From: Legionella sp.
GTDB taxonomy: Bacteria > Pseudomonadota > Gammaproteobacteria > Legionellales > Legionellaceae
DNA: 64,000 nucleotides
Assembly (NCBI GenBank): GCA_002786165.1
Contig: PEQK01000016.1
Location: forward strand, 1-64,000
Direction of reading: 5' to 3'
Shown here: piece after piece, positions 34,972-45,545 of the stretch
How positions within the stretch are numbered: the stretch's first letter is position 1
Layout of the letters: the number at the start of each line of letters is the position of its first letter
Translations under genes and position numbers: made by a program
Notes under the pieces: model-generated
What the model was told of the DNA's origin: nothing
The model's input: only the letters and a program-made list of their open reading frames with translations
Database searches by the model: none

Positions 34972-36261
34972 ATGATATCCATTGTGTTAATAAAAATAAG
35001 TATGATGTATCTCATGACCAAACGTATGACCACTATGATCATTTCCTTGCTTATCGTATTTGGAGGATTGATTGGATTTAATCTTATCAAACAAGGCTTA
35101 ATGACCTACTATCTTAACCATTACCAACCCCCTGCTGTTACTGTCTCAACGGTAGTGGCAAAAAAAGAAAATTGGCATCCTTTCATATCTAGCGTGGGTA
35201 ATTTTGTTGCCATAAATGGCGTTGATATCAGTGCCCAATCGGCGGGGAAAGTCAGCGCCATTCATTTTGAATCTGGCCAACATGTGGAAAAAGATAGCCC
35301 ATTAATTGATATAGAAGACTCGGTTGAACAAGCAACCCTCAAATTTAATCAAGCTGACTTAACCCTTCAACAAACCAATTTTTCTCGTCAAACAGATTTA
35401 TTAAAACGAAACGCGACTGCAGTTTCCAGCTTAGATGAAGCCAAAGCACGCATGCTAGAAGCCACTGCCAACTTAGAAAAAACCCAGGCATCTATTGACT
35501 TAAAGCATATCAAAGCCCCATTTTCTGGGATGTTGGGCATTCGACAAATCAATCTTGGAGAGTATATTCGTCCCGGACAGACCACTATTGTTTCTTTGCA
35601 ATCGTTAGATCCAATTTATCTGCATTTTTATATACCAGAACAATATATTGATATGATTAAGGTAAATCAAAACATTGAATTTACAGTCGAACAAAATCCA
35701 AACACTATTTTTAAGGGTAAGATTACTGCGATTAACTCTAAAATTGATGAAAACACGCATAATATTCAAATTCAAGCGGTCACCGCAAACTGTCCCTCCA
35801 TCAATCCAGACGAATTTCACACATCCGATTTGCTTACAAGTAAAAAATTGCCTACGGGCAAATATCTCGCTATTTGTGATACCACACAAAATGAAACCAA
35901 TGACATCAAACAATTTAATTTCATTCCTGGCATGTTTGCATCCATTGAAGTTGAGCAACCTACTATCCCCGATGTGATTGTCTTACCCACTACTTCAATT
36001 TCTTATACGATGTATGGTGACTCTGTGTTTGTCGTTGAAAAACAAACCGATAAATCCGGAAAAAACGTATTTACGGTTAAGCAAGTGTTTGTCACTACGG
36101 GCGAGACACGAGGCAATTATACCGTGATCAAATCAGGCATAAAGGCGAATCAATTGGTGGTGGCCGCAGGGGATTTGAAATTGCAAAATGGCACCCAAGT
36201 TACCATCAATAACAGTATTCAATTAACAGATCATGACAATATCGAACTTTTGGGTGAATAG
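34972..36261 (+). CDS. RND efflux pump periplasmic adaptor (HlyD/MdtA-like)
   Basis: A membrane-fusion protein of up to 429 residues with an N-terminal anchor helix (MIISLLIVFGGLIGFNLI). Barrel-sandwich/lipoyl halves follow (VDISAQSAGKVSAIHFESGQHVEKDSPLIDI and IKAPFSGMLGIRQINLGEYIRPGQT), with a helical hairpin between (about residues 115-165) and a beta-barrel and membrane-proximal domain after. The true start is uncertain: ATGs occur at 34972, 35002, 35005, 35014 and 35026, none with a strong ribosome site. It links the RND permease encoded 3 bp downstream to an outer-membrane channel not encoded here. Confidence 0.9.
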   Translation: MISIVLIKISMMYLMTKRMTTMIISLLIVFGGLIGFNLIKQGLMTYYLNHYQPPAVTVSTVVAKKENWHPFISSVGNFVAINGVDISAQSAGKVSAIHFESGQHVEKDSPLIDIEDSVEQATLKFNQADLTLQQTNFSRQTDLLKRNATAVSSLDEAKARMLEATANLEKTQASIDLKHIKAPFSGMLGIRQINLGEYIRPGQTTIVSLQSLDPIYLHFYIPEQYIDMIKVNQNIEFTVEQNPNTIFKGKITAINSKIDENTHNIQIQAVTANCPSINPDEFHTSDLLTSKKLPTGKYLAICDTTQNETNDIKQFNFIPGMFASIEVEQPTIPDVIVLPTTSISYTMYGDSVFVVEKQTDKSGKNVFTVKQVFVTTGETRGNYTVIKSGIKANQLVVAAGDLKLQNGTQVTINNSIQLTDHDNIELLGE

Positions 36262-36264
36262 CGT

Positions 36265-39200
36265 ATGAGTTTTACAGATGTATTTATTCGCCGTCCTGTT
36301 ATGGCCTCCGTTGTCAGCTTATTGATTTTATTTTTTGGCTTAAACTCCTTGCTCAAACTGCCTATCCGTCAATTTCCACGTATGGATAATACAGTTATTA
36401 CTGTTACCACAACCTATCCTGGCGCCAATTCAAACACTATTTCTGGATTCATCACCACGCCTTTGGAAGCGGCTATTGCGTCAGCGGAAGGGATTGATTA
36501 TATGACCTCTTCAAGTATTGAAAGCGCTAGCGTCATCACTTGTAACATCAAATTAAATTATGATCCGCAAATTGCTTTCACAGATATTATGAGCAAAGTA
36601 CAGCAAACGTTGAATGAGTTGCCTCCTGAAGCAGACCAACCGGTCATTGTGAAAAAATCGGATGCGTCTACACCTTTGATGTACATTAGTTTAGACAGTC
36701 GTGATATGACACCACAACAAATCACAGATTACGCCGTTCGAGTGGTTCAACCCCAGTTACAAACTGTAGATGGCGTAGCCCAGGTCGATATTTTAGGCGG
36801 TCAAACCTATTCCATGCGCATTTTTCTTGACCCTATTAAAATGGCAGCTTTGCATGTTGCACCTGCTGATGTCTTTAAAGTATTAGATAATAATAATTAT
36901 TTATCCGCAGCTGGTAGTACCAAAGGTGAATACGTAGCCATCAGTATGCATGCCAAAACAAATTTAACCACCGTTAAAGAGTTTAGTCGTTTGATAGTCA
37001 GAAGCAGTGAGCATGCTATTATTCGATTATCCGATGTGGGTAAAGTTGAATTGGGTTCAGAAAAATACGACACCTCGGTACGGTTTGATGGTAAAAAAGC
37101 TGTATTTTTAGCCATCACCCCTACTCCAACCGCTAATCCTTTGACTGTGATTCGTGATGCACGCAAAGTATTTCCCATCGTACAACAACAATTTCCACCT
37201 ACGCTATCTGGCACTATTGTGTACGATGCTACAAATTACATTCGAGCTTCAATCCATGAAGTGATTCAAACCATCATAGAAGCAGCAGTGATTGTGATTG
37301 CTGTGATTTACTTGTTTTTAGGATCAATGCGTTCTGTTTTGATACCCCTGGTGACGATTCCATTATCTCTCATTGGCGTATGTAGCTTTATTTTATTACT
37401 TGGATATTCATTAAACTTACTCACTCTGTTGGCTTTCGTCCTTGCCATAGGCCTGGTGGTGGATGACGCTATTGTTGTTGTGGAAAATATCCATCGCCAT
37501 ATTGAAGAGGGGCAAACACCCTTTCAATCCGCGCTGCGCGGTGCACGTGAAATTGGAACGCCAATCATTGCTATGACCATCACATTAGCGGCAGTCTATG
37601 CCCCCATTGGTTTCATGGGTGGCTTGACCGGTGCTTTGTTTAAAGAGTTCGCTTTCACCCTAGCAAGTTCAGTGATCATTTCCGGCGTCATTGCCTTAAC
37701 GTTATCACCAATGATGTGCTCAAAATTACTCACCAAAGACATCAGCTCTGGGCGTTTTGCAACCTACATCGATTCTTTTTTTAATCGCTTGAAGCAACGC
37801 TATAAAACGATGCTACATAGTCTCTTAGACACACGCGGTATTATCTTGGTTTTATCTGGTGTTGTGCTCGTAATGCTACCTTATTTGTATACACATACGC
37901 CTAAAGAAACAGCGCCTGAGGAAGATGCTGGATTCTTTTTTGTAATGTCTACAGCCCCAGAATACGCCACCATTAACTACATTGAAACATTCACCAAATC
38001 CTTTGAAGATATTTATCGTAGTTTTCCAGAAGCCGATCATTTTTTTATTATCAATGCCAAATCAACGAATTCAGGCCTTGTATTAAAACCATGGGATGAG
38101 CGTGCTAAAACACAATTTAGCATGAAAAAACCTCTGCAAACCAAATTGAATGCCATTCCTGGGCTCAAATCTTTTGCTGTCACGCCACCTGCTTTGCCGG
38201 GAGGCGGTTCAGGTCCGCCTATTCAGTTTGTTATCAAATCAACCGCTGATTACAATAGTTTATTAGACATTTCCAATAAATTAATAGACAAAGCCCAACA
38301 AAGTGGTTTATTCATTTTTTTAGATAACACGCTTAAAATCAATCACCCTGAAATCGTGATGGAGATTAATCGCTCTAAAGCTTCTGATTTAGGCCTAGAT
38401 ATGCGAACCATTGGTGGTAGTTTGAACAGCGCTTTGTCTGGAGGCTATGTCAACTATTTCGATCTGATGGGGCGCAGTTATAAAGTCATTCCTCAACTTG
38501 ACCGACGTTTTCGATTGAACCCAGAACAACTCAGCAAAGTCTACATTAGAACTGCATCAGGCAGTATGGTACCTTTGTCCACATTCACTCATCTCACTAA
38601 AAATGTGCAACCTAATGCCAACACACATTTTCAACAATTAAATTCAGCCACCATTCAAGCCGTCGTTAAACCCAACTCAACGCTCGGTGAAGGTCTCGAA
38701 TTTTTACAACAAGCTGCAACAACTGTTTTACCCAAAGGATTTTCTGTAGATTATGCTGGTCAATCTAGGCAATATATGCAAGAAAACTCGAATTTGATCG
38801 TGGCCTTTTTTCTGGCTATTATCATCATATTTTTAGTGCTCGCTGCGCAATATGAAAGCTATCGCGATCCTTTGATTATTTTAGTCGCCGTTCCCATGTC
38901 CATTTGTGGCGCACTCATTCCGCTAAATCTAGGGGCAGCGAGTATTAATATCTATACTCAAGTCGGGTTGATTACTTTAATTGGACTTATCAGTAAACAT
39001 GGTATCTTAATTGTAGATTTTGCCAACCATTTACAACGCTCACAAAAATTAGATCGACGTGCAGCAGTAGAAGAAGCTGCAGCAACACGACTACGACCTA
39101 TTTTAATGACCACTGCGGCCATGGTATTTGGTGTATTGCCCTTGTTGATTGCTTCTGGAGCAGGTGCTGTGAGTCGTTTTGATATTGGTTTGGTTATTTC

Positions 39201-39324
39201 GTGTGGATTATTAGTAGGTACTGGCTTCACCTTGTTTGTGGTGCCTACTATTTACACTTATTTGGCCGCAGATCATCGTCATGACGATTTTGATGCAAAT
39301 GAAACCGTGCCCACATCACACTGA
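36265..39324 (+). CDS. RND multidrug efflux permease (MdtB/MdtC/AcrB-like)
   Basis: An inner-membrane pump of 1019 residues with twelve helices and two large periplasmic loops. It starts MSFTDVFIRRPVMASVVSLL. The proton-relay aspartates are in GLVVDDAIVVVENIHRHIEEG in helix 4, and the GFMGGLTGALFKEFAFTLA block and the second half (GQSRQYMQENSNLIVAFFLA, then ISKHGILIVDFANHL) match the HAE1 type. It works with the adaptor encoded immediately upstream. No TolC-like gene or local regulator is adjacent, so the outer-membrane partner must be encoded elsewhere. Confidence 0.94.
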   Translation: MSFTDVFIRRPVMASVVSLLILFFGLNSLLKLPIRQFPRMDNTVITVTTTYPGANSNTISGFITTPLEAAIASAEGIDYMTSSSIESASVITCNIKLNYDPQIAFTDIMSKVQQTLNELPPEADQPVIVKKSDASTPLMYISLDSRDMTPQQITDYAVRVVQPQLQTVDGVAQVDILGGQTYSMRIFLDPIKMAALHVAPADVFKVLDNNNYLSAAGSTKGEYVAISMHAKTNLTTVKEFSRLIVRSSEHAIIRLSDVGKVELGSEKYDTSVRFDGKKAVFLAITPTPTANPLTVIRDARKVFPIVQQQFPPTLSGTIVYDATNYIRASIHEVIQTIIEAAVIVIAVIYLFLGSMRSVLIPLVTIPLSLIGVCSFILLLGYSLNLLTLLAFVLAIGLVVDDAIVVVENIHRHIEEGQTPFQSALRGAREIGTPIIAMTITLAAVYAPIGFMGGLTGALFKEFAFTLASSVIISGVIALTLSPMMCSKLLTKDISSGRFATYIDSFFNRLKQRYKTMLHSLLDTRGIILVLSGVVLVMLPYLYTHTPKETAPEEDAGFFFVMSTAPEYATINYIETFTKSFEDIYRSFPEADHFFIINAKSTNSGLVLKPWDERAKTQFSMKKPLQTKLNAIPGLKSFAVTPPALPGGGSGPPIQFVIKSTADYNSLLDISNKLIDKAQQSGLFIFLDNTLKINHPEIVMEINRSKASDLGLDMRTIGGSLNSALSGGYVNYFDLMGRSYKVIPQLDRRFRLNPEQLSKVYIRTASGSMVPLSTFTHLTKNVQPNANTHFQQLNSATIQAVVKPNSTLGEGLEFLQQAATTVLPKGFSVDYAGQSRQYMQENSNLIVAFFLAIIIIFLVLAAQYESYRDPLIILVAVPMSICGALIPLNLGAASINIYTQVGLITLIGLISKHGILIVDFANHLQRSQKLDRRAAVEEAAATRLRPILMTTAAMVFGVLPLLIASGAGAVSRFDIGLVISCGLLVGTGFTLFVVPTIYTYLAADHRHDDFDANETVPTSH

Positions 39325-39398
39325 ACGCACATTCGAGGTTTTGATCTCAAATCGCTAATGCTATAATGCGCCACAAATCGAAATACTTAGAGTTCATT

Positions 39399-42206
39399 GT
39401 GGAAAAAACCTATTCGCCAAATGATATCGAACAAACCTGTTATAAACTTTGGGAAGCTCATCGTTATTTTGAGCCACATGGTGACGGAAAGCCTTATTGC
39501 ATTATGTTACCCCCGCCCAATGTGACAGGTAGTTTGCATATGGGTCATGGGTTTCAACATACGTTGATTGATACGATGATTCGATATCAACGTATGATGG
39601 GTCGACGTACCTTATGGCAGCCCGGTACAGATCACGCAGGGATTGCCACACAATTAGTCGTAGAAAGCCAATTAGACAAACAAGGCTTGTCACGTAAAGA
39701 CATGTCACGCGATGAATTTTTAGATCGAGTGTGGCAATGGAAGACTGAATCAGGTGGACAAATCACATCTCAAATGCGTCGTATCGGTTCCTCGGCAGAC
39801 TGGTCTCGTGAACGTTTTACTTTAGACAAAGGGTTATCAACTGCTGTCCACAAAGTATTTATTCAATTATATGAAGAAGGCTTAATTTATCGCGGTACCC
39901 GTTTGGTGAATTGGGATCCAAAATTAGGTACAGCTATATCAGATCTAGAAGTCATTGCAGAGGAAGAAGCAGGATCTCTTTGGCATATTCGTTATCCCTT
40001 GGTAGATTCCGATGAATCTATTATTGTTGCCACCACTCGACCAGAAACGCTGCTTGGGGATGCGGCAGTTGCAGTAAATCCCAATGACGAGCGCTATAAA
40101 CATCTTATTGGTCAACATGTTCAGTTACCTTTGTGTGATCGCACCATTCCTATCATTGCCGATGACTATGTGGATCAAGAATTTGGTTCTGGTTGTGTTA
40201 AGATTACGCCAGCACATGATTTTAATGATTATGACATGGGCAAACGACACAATTTACCCTTGATCAACATTTTCACCAAACGCGCCGTTATTAATAAAAA
40301 TGCCCCCGTAAAATATCAAGCGATGGATCGATTTATTGCTCGAGAACAAATCATTCAAGACTTAAAAGAGTTAAATCTTTTGGTCACCATTGAACCACAT
40401 CAATTGAAAATTCCACGAGGAGAAAAATCCGGTGTCATCATTGAGCCTTTGCTCACGGATCAATGGTATGTTAAAACCAAACCTTTGGCCAAGCCTGCTA
40501 TAGATGCGGTTCGTAAAGGAGACATCAGCTTTGTACCTGAGAACTGGAGTAAAACCTATTTTCAGTGGATGGAAAATATTGAAGACTGGTGCATCAGCCG
40601 TCAATTATGGTGGGGTCATCGTATTCCAGCATGGTATGACACCCAGGGTCATGTATATGTAGGCTATACTGAAAACGATGTGCGTTTCAAATATAAACTC
40701 GATCCGAATTTGGCCTTAATTCAAGACGAAGACGTGTTAGACACCTGGTTTTCATCTGCTTTATGGCCATTTTCTTCATTAGGTTGGCCTGAAAAAAAAC
40801 CTGATTTGGAACAATTTTACCCAACGAATGTCCTTTTCACTGGATTTGACATCATTTTTTTCTGGGTAGCACGCATGATCATGATGGGACTCAAATTTAC
40901 AGGCAAAAGCCCGTTCAAAGAAATTGTGATCACCGGCCTGATTTGTGACAGTGAAGGAAAAAAAATGTCCAAATCTAAAGGTAATGTTTTGGATCCTATC
41001 GATATCATCGATGGTATAGAGCTACAGTCACTCTTGGAAAAAAGAACCGCCAATTTGATGATCAATTCTGTCAAAGATCGTATCACCAAGCAAACCAAAA
41101 AAGCTTTTCCGACTGGTATTCCTGCCTATGGGGCTGACGCACTGCGCTTTACTTTTTGTTCCTTGGCTTCCAACAGTCGCCAAGTTCGATTTGACTTGAA
41201 TCGTGTAGATGGATATCGTAATTTTTGTAACAAACTATGGAATGCTGCGCGTTTTGTCTTAATAAGCACCACAGATGACAGCGGCGATTTTGATGACGGT
41301 GCTTTTCAGTACAGCCCAGCGGATGAATGGATTTCATCCTTATTACAAAAAACTATTGGTAAATGTCACGAGCATTTGGCAAATTATCGGTTTGATTTAT
41401 TAGCACATCAATTATATGAATTTGTATGGCACGAATATTGTGATTGGTATTTAGAATTGTCAAAAGTTGTTTTATTTGATGATGAAGCTCGGGCCCCACT
41501 CAAACGAGGAACACGTCGCACGCTGATTCATGTTTTGACCCAGATTTTAAAGCTGCTGCATCCTATTATGCCTTTTATTACAGAAGCATTATGGCAAAGA
41601 CTCACCAAACTCAGCTCCGATGATTCTGAAACCATCATGTTGTGTGCGTATCCAAAAGTGGATGAACAACGTATTCATCCTTCTGCAGAAGAAGAATTTG
41701 AATGGATCAAAGCAGTGATTCAAGCCATTCGTACACTTCGCTCAGAAATAGGCATCAGTCCTGCCAAACAGATACCCATAATGCTCCGGCATGTCACACC
41801 GGAACTTGAAGAAAAAGTTCACACGCATCAAAAAACATTACAGACGTTGGGTAGACTCAGTCAAATTCAAATGAATCATGAATATGATGAACATGCGGTG
41901 TATGCCTCAACATTGGTCGGTGGTATGGAAATTTTGATTCCAATGGCTGGTTTGATCAATAAAGACATTGAGTTAGCTAGATTAGATAAGGAATTAAGCA
42001 AACTTTACAAAGACATTGAATATGCTCAGAGTAAATTAAATTCTACTAATTTTACTGATAAAGCCCCTGCTGAACTCATAGAAAATATGAAAAATAAGCG
42101 CGATCAGGCTGAACTTGCTATCGAAAAACTGCAACAACATCGCCATAAGATAGCGGCGATTGATACGTTTGAAGGGCATACGACTGAAGCTAGGAAATTT
42201 GAATGA
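39399..42206 (+). CDS. valS: Valyl-tRNA synthetase
   Basis: Class I synthetase of about 935 residues. HIGH motif LPPPNVTGSLHMGHGFQHT, KMSKS motif GKKMSKSKGNVLDP, editing domain with TTRPETLLGDAAVAVNP, anticodon-binding domain, and a C-terminal coiled-coil tail (LARLDKELSKLYKDIEYAQSKL) that binds the tRNA elbow. The GTG at 39399 makes the protein begin VEKTYSPNDIEQ, as E. coli ValS begins MEKTYNPQDIEQ. An ATG at 39366 would add eleven residues and cannot be excluded. The end overlaps the next gene by four bases. Confidence 0.95.
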   Translation: MEKTYSPNDIEQTCYKLWEAHRYFEPHGDGKPYCIMLPPPNVTGSLHMGHGFQHTLIDTMIRYQRMMGRRTLWQPGTDHAGIATQLVVESQLDKQGLSRKDMSRDEFLDRVWQWKTESGGQITSQMRRIGSSADWSRERFTLDKGLSTAVHKVFIQLYEEGLIYRGTRLVNWDPKLGTAISDLEVIAEEEAGSLWHIRYPLVDSDESIIVATTRPETLLGDAAVAVNPNDERYKHLIGQHVQLPLCDRTIPIIADDYVDQEFGSGCVKITPAHDFNDYDMGKRHNLPLINIFTKRAVINKNAPVKYQAMDRFIAREQIIQDLKELNLLVTIEPHQLKIPRGEKSGVIIEPLLTDQWYVKTKPLAKPAIDAVRKGDISFVPENWSKTYFQWMENIEDWCISRQLWWGHRIPAWYDTQGHVYVGYTENDVRFKYKLDPNLALIQDEDVLDTWFSSALWPFSSLGWPEKKPDLEQFYPTNVLFTGFDIIFFWVARMIMMGLKFTGKSPFKEIVITGLICDSEGKKMSKSKGNVLDPIDIIDGIELQSLLEKRTANLMINSVKDRITKQTKKAFPTGIPAYGADALRFTFCSLASNSRQVRFDLNRVDGYRNFCNKLWNAARFVLISTTDDSGDFDDGAFQYSPADEWISSLLQKTIGKCHEHLANYRFDLLAHQLYEFVWHEYCDWYLELSKVVLFDDEARAPLKRGTRRTLIHVLTQILKLLHPIMPFITEALWQRLTKLSSDDSETIMLCAYPKVDEQRIHPSAEEEFEWIKAVIQAIRTLRSEIGISPAKQIPIMLRHVTPELEEKVHTHQKTLQTLGRLSQIQMNHEYDEHAVYASTLVGGMEILIPMAGLINKDIELARLDKELSKLYKDIEYAQSKLNSTNFTDKAPAELIENMKNKRDQAELAIEKLQQHRHKIAAIDTFEGHTTEARKFE

Positions 42207-43402
42207 CCCTGCCTCTATTTGGGGGTTGCTCAGCAAACATCCTAAAAAATGCGGCAAAACAACTACAAAAGAAAAGTCGCTGTACCATTTCAGTGGCTTT
42301 TCTCAGCATGATACTCTGCACCCAATCTACGTGTGCAGACACACTGACTTTACGCGATAAAATCGGTCAAATGTTGCTGATTGGTTTTGAAGGCAAGTCC
42401 ATCGATCAAAACGCGTTTATTGTAAAAGCAATTGAAGAAGAGCACATCGGCGGCGTCATTTTATTTGATGTTCATCATCGACATAAAACATGTGACAAAA
42501 ACATTGAAAGTCCTGAACAAGTTCAAAAGTTGACCCAGGATTTACAATATGTAAATCGCAAAGCCAACGAACAGCATCGACGCCCACAAACCCCACTGCT
42601 AATTGCTGTTGATTATGAGGGTGGTTTGGTGTCGCGCTTGAAAGAAACGTATGGATTTCCAGCAACCTTATCTGCTGAAGATATTGGACAAATGAGTCTT
42701 ATGGAAGCAGATCAGCATGCCTATGCAATGGCCATGACCCTCAAAACAGCAGGATTTAATTTGAATTTGGCACCCGTTCTCGATTTAAATTTGAATCCTT
42801 CTAATCCAATTATCGGCGCATTACAACGCAGTTTCTCAGCAAATCCAGTTGACGTGATCAAATATGCGGATATTTATTCTTCTAATTTTCTAGCACAGTC
42901 TGTACAGTGCGCCTATAAACATTTCCCAGGACACGGTAGTTCGACTTCAGACTCACATTTAGGATTTGTGGACAGTAGCGATGTTTGGCAAAGCCAAGAA
43001 CTAGAGCCTTATCAAAAATTACTCTCTAAACAGAGTTGCGGCGTCATCATGACCGCTCACATTGTCAATCGCAACTTAGACGACTCAGGCTTACCTGCAA
43101 CCCTTTCGCATCACGTATTAACGCATATATTAAGAGAGCGTTTGCATTTTTCTGGGGTGATCATGTCTGATGATATGCAAATGAAAGCCATTGCAGACCA
43201 TTTTGGTTTAAAGCACGCATTAATTTTAGCGATCAATGCGGGGGTTGACTTATTTATTTTCGGTAATCAGTTACCGGTTGTAGCACAAAATCCCAAAGAA
43301 TTGATCGACATCATTGAGTCCGCAGTGCAACTAGGCCATATTAAATCCTCTAGAATTGACGAAGCCTATCAACATATCCTCAATTTAAAAAAATCCCTGT
43401 AA
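42203..43402 (+). CDS. Glycoside hydrolase family 3 enzyme (NagZ-like beta-N-acetylhexosaminidase)
   Basis: A GH3 enzyme of 399 residues. A hydrophobic N-terminal segment (CTISVAFLSMILCTQSTCA, residues about 28-46) suggests export, unlike cytoplasmic NagZ. Catalytic-domain motifs: KIGQMLLIGFEG at the start, LLIAVDYEGGLVSRLK, KHFPGHGSSTSDSHLG (the His-Asp pair used by N-acetylglucosaminidases) and FSGVIMSDDMQMKAIADHFG with the nucleophile Asp in SDDM. It probably removes GlcNAc from peptidoglycan fragments or chitin-like glycans. Its ATG overlaps the valS stop. Compared with NagZ it has an extra insert around residues 85-105. Confidence 0.87.
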   Translation: MTLPLFGGCSANILKNAAKQLQKKSRCTISVAFLSMILCTQSTCADTLTLRDKIGQMLLIGFEGKSIDQNAFIVKAIEEEHIGGVILFDVHHRHKTCDKNIESPEQVQKLTQDLQYVNRKANEQHRRPQTPLLIAVDYEGGLVSRLKETYGFPATLSAEDIGQMSLMEADQHAYAMAMTLKTAGFNLNLAPVLDLNLNPSNPIIGALQRSFSANPVDVIKYADIYSSNFLAQSVQCAYKHFPGHGSSTSDSHLGFVDSSDVWQSQELEPYQKLLSKQSCGVIMTAHIVNRNLDDSGLPATLSHHVLTHILRERLHFSGVIMSDDMQMKAIADHFGLKHALILAINAGVDLFIFGNQLPVVAQNPKELIDIIESAVQLGHIKSSRIDEAYQHILNLKKSL

Positions 43403-43453
43403 TTTCATTTTTTTCTTATCTATACTGTTTTAAAGACTACTAGAGATTCCACC

Positions 43454-44830
43454 ATGAGCATCAGCGTATTTGATCTTTTTTCAATTGGCATTGGTCCCTC
43501 CAGCTCACATACTGTAGGCCCCATGTTGGCTGCCAACGCATTTGTGAATAGTTTGGAGGCAAACAATGTGTTAACACGCGTACAGACCATACGCATTGAA
43601 TTATATGGTTCTTTAGCGCTCACAGGCGTTGGGCATGCCACAGATACAGCCATACTCAATGGCTTGGAAGGAAAAAATCCAGAGCATATTGACCCAGATG
43701 CCATGATTCCCCGTAAGCAAGACATCATCACCACGGGTATTTTAAATCTGAATGGAAAGCAACCTATTCCATTTGACATGCAACGTGATTTTATCTTTTT
43801 TCAAAAGAAAATATTATCCAAACATACCAATGGCATGCAATTTTTGGCATATGATGCGGATAAAAAATGTCTTGCAAGTCAAATTTATTATTCTGTAGGC
43901 GGTGGCTTCATTGTAACAGAAGAGGACTACGATCACCCAAAATGTGATGCCGATCCCGTGCCTTATGCGTTTCGTAATGCTCAAGAACTATTGGATGTAT
44001 GTCATACCCATCATATGACCATCGCTGAATTAATGCTCAAAAATGAACTGACCTGGCGTTCCGAGGAAGAAATCCATCAAGGTTTAAAAAAGATAGCGGG
44101 CGTTATGAACCATTGTATTGATAGCGGGTGCAAACATACCGGTATTCTACCAGGTGGGCTACAAGTCAGACGACGCGCCCCTATGCTGTATGAACAATTA
44201 CACCAAAAAGGCGGTATTTCCTCTGTATTTGAGCATTCCGATATCATGACTCGATTGAACATGTATGCTATGGCAGTTAATGAGGAAAATGCCGCAGGCG
44301 GCCGAATTGTGACCGCTCCTACCAATGGTGCTGCAGGCATCATTCCTGCCGTATTTCGCTACCTTATTGATGCACACCATAAAACCACTGATCAAGATTT
44401 ATATACGTATTTTTTAACTGCAGCGGCTATTGGCATGCTGTATAAAATGAATGCCTCTATTTCTGGTGCCGAGGTAGGATGTCAAGGAGAAGTCGGTGTT
44501 GCGTCTTCAATGGCAGCAGGCGCGTTGGCAGCTGTGTTAGGCGGTACTTTAGAACAAATAGAAAATGCAGCAGAAATAGCAATGGAACATCATTTAGGTA
44601 TGACGTGTGATCCAGTGATGGGTTTGGTACAAATGCCCTGTATAGAACGCAATGCTATGGGTGCTGTCAAAGCAGTTAATGCTGCCCGATTGGCCCTAAT
44701 GGGTGACGGAGAACATAAAATATCGCTAGATAAAGTCATTCAAACGATGAAACAAACGGGTAAAGATATGAATATGATTTATAAAGAAACATCATTAGGT
44801 GGGCTGGCGGTTAATCTTCCAGAGTGTTGA
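43454..44830 (+). CDS. sdaA: L-serine dehydratase (single-chain, iron-sulfur)
   Basis: A [4Fe-4S] enzyme of 458 residues that deaminates serine to pyruvate. It begins [24 protein letters not shown], with the GPSSSHT motif of the beta domain. Its cluster ligands are likely the cysteines in [59 protein letters not shown] is the family's alpha-domain signature. Serine catabolism feeds central metabolism in amino-acid-using bacteria such as Legionella. It is a single gene. Confidence 0.95.
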   Translation: MSISVFDLFSIGIGPSSSHTVGPMLAANAFVNSLEANNVLTRVQTIRIELYGSLALTGVGHATDTAILNGLEGKNPEHIDPDAMIPRKQDIITTGILNLNGKQPIPFDMQRDFIFFQKKILSKHTNGMQFLAYDADKKCLASQIYYSVGGGFIVTEEDYDHPKCDADPVPYAFRNAQELLDVCHTHHMTIAELMLKNELTWRSEEEIHQGLKKIAGVMNHCIDSGCKHTGILPGGLQVRRRAPMLYEQLHQKGGISSVFEHSDIMTRLNMYAMAVNEENAAGGRIVTAPTNGAAGIIPAVFRYLIDAHHKTTDQDLYTYFLTAAAIGMLYKMNASISGAEVGCQGEVGVASSMAAGALAAVLGGTLEQIENAAEIAMEHHLGMTCDPVMGLVQMPCIERNAMGAVKAVNAARLALMGDGEHKISLDKVIQTMKQTGKDMNMIYKETSLGGLAVNLPEC

Positions 44831-44832
44831 TT

Positions 44833-44857
44833 CTGTCATGCCGACAACGCATGACAG
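44833..44857 (+). terminator. Perfect hairpin between convergent genes
   Basis: CTGTCATGC and GCATGACAG form a perfect nine-pair stem with a seven-base loop, starting three bases after the sdaA stop and ending before the convergent gene at 44875. Neither side has a strong U-tract, so it probably serves as a bidirectional or imperfect terminator. Confidence 0.5.
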
Positions 44858-44874
44858 ATAAAAATGTCACATTA

Positions 44875-45360
44875 TTAGTGCGTAATACGCCATGAAATTT
44901 TAGTCGGTTCACCAATCACAGCTGGCCCTGGTTCTACATAATGTAAAACACGTATCCACCCGGGTGTTATAGTATGCGATTCAAAGACATCTATGCCTTC
45001 AAATTTCACATCTGTAGAACGATGTCTATATCCTTTTTTCTGAAAATTATTCATATAAAGCGAAAAAACCTTATGGTCTCCACATTTATAATCCAGGGTT
45101 AATTCGGCAACACCTAATGCATCATTTTCCACGACAAATTCATTTTGATCACCAGTCACAATAAGACCAGGCCAATTACTATAGCGACGTAATTCACCAT
45201 GAATTAAATTTTTTTTAACCAATACACAATTTTCAACACCAAGATTTTGTATCTGAACAATGACATTAGTAGGTGAAATTTTTTGAGTATCAGCGTACGC
45301 ATACCCTCCGATTAAAAAAGTGGTTAATGCCATACCAAGTCCTATCTTTCTAATATTCAT
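44875..45360 (-). CDS. Small secreted protein, paralogue of 22424-22885
   Basis: A protein of 161 residues. The ATG at 45360 has AGAGGA eight bases upstream. The signal peptide (KIGLGMALTTFLIGGYAYA) ends before DTQKIS. The mature part has the layout of the secreted protein at 22424-22885: QIQNLGVENCVLVKKNLIHGEL, LIVTGDQNEFVVEND and VAELTLDYKCGDHKV. The C-terminal extension (WIRVLHYVEPGPAVIGEPTKISWRITH) is its own. Two shared cysteines suggest a disulfide. Unknown function; it faces the VirK-family gene divergently 185 bp away. Confidence 0.72.
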   Translation of the reverse strand: MNIRKIGLGMALTTFLIGGYAYADTQKISPTNVIVQIQNLGVENCVLVKKNLIHGELRRYSNWPGLIVTGDQNEFVVENDALGVAELTLDYKCGDHKVFSLYMNNFQKKGYRHRSTDVKFEGIDVFESHTITPGWIRVLHYVEPGPAVIGEPTKISWRITH

Positions 45361-45545
45361 AAAGATCCTCTGGTGATATGCAGTTGTTTTAATAAACAAA
45401 CAATTTTACCATAAATAAATCAAATAGATCAAATAACATCAATTGTCGTGTGGAATGTTACTTTTAAACTGCGATTTTGGCCAGTTGAGAATCCACTTAT
45501 AGTATGATAGAACTATGCAAGATTTTTATTATTCAAGGATCCCTC

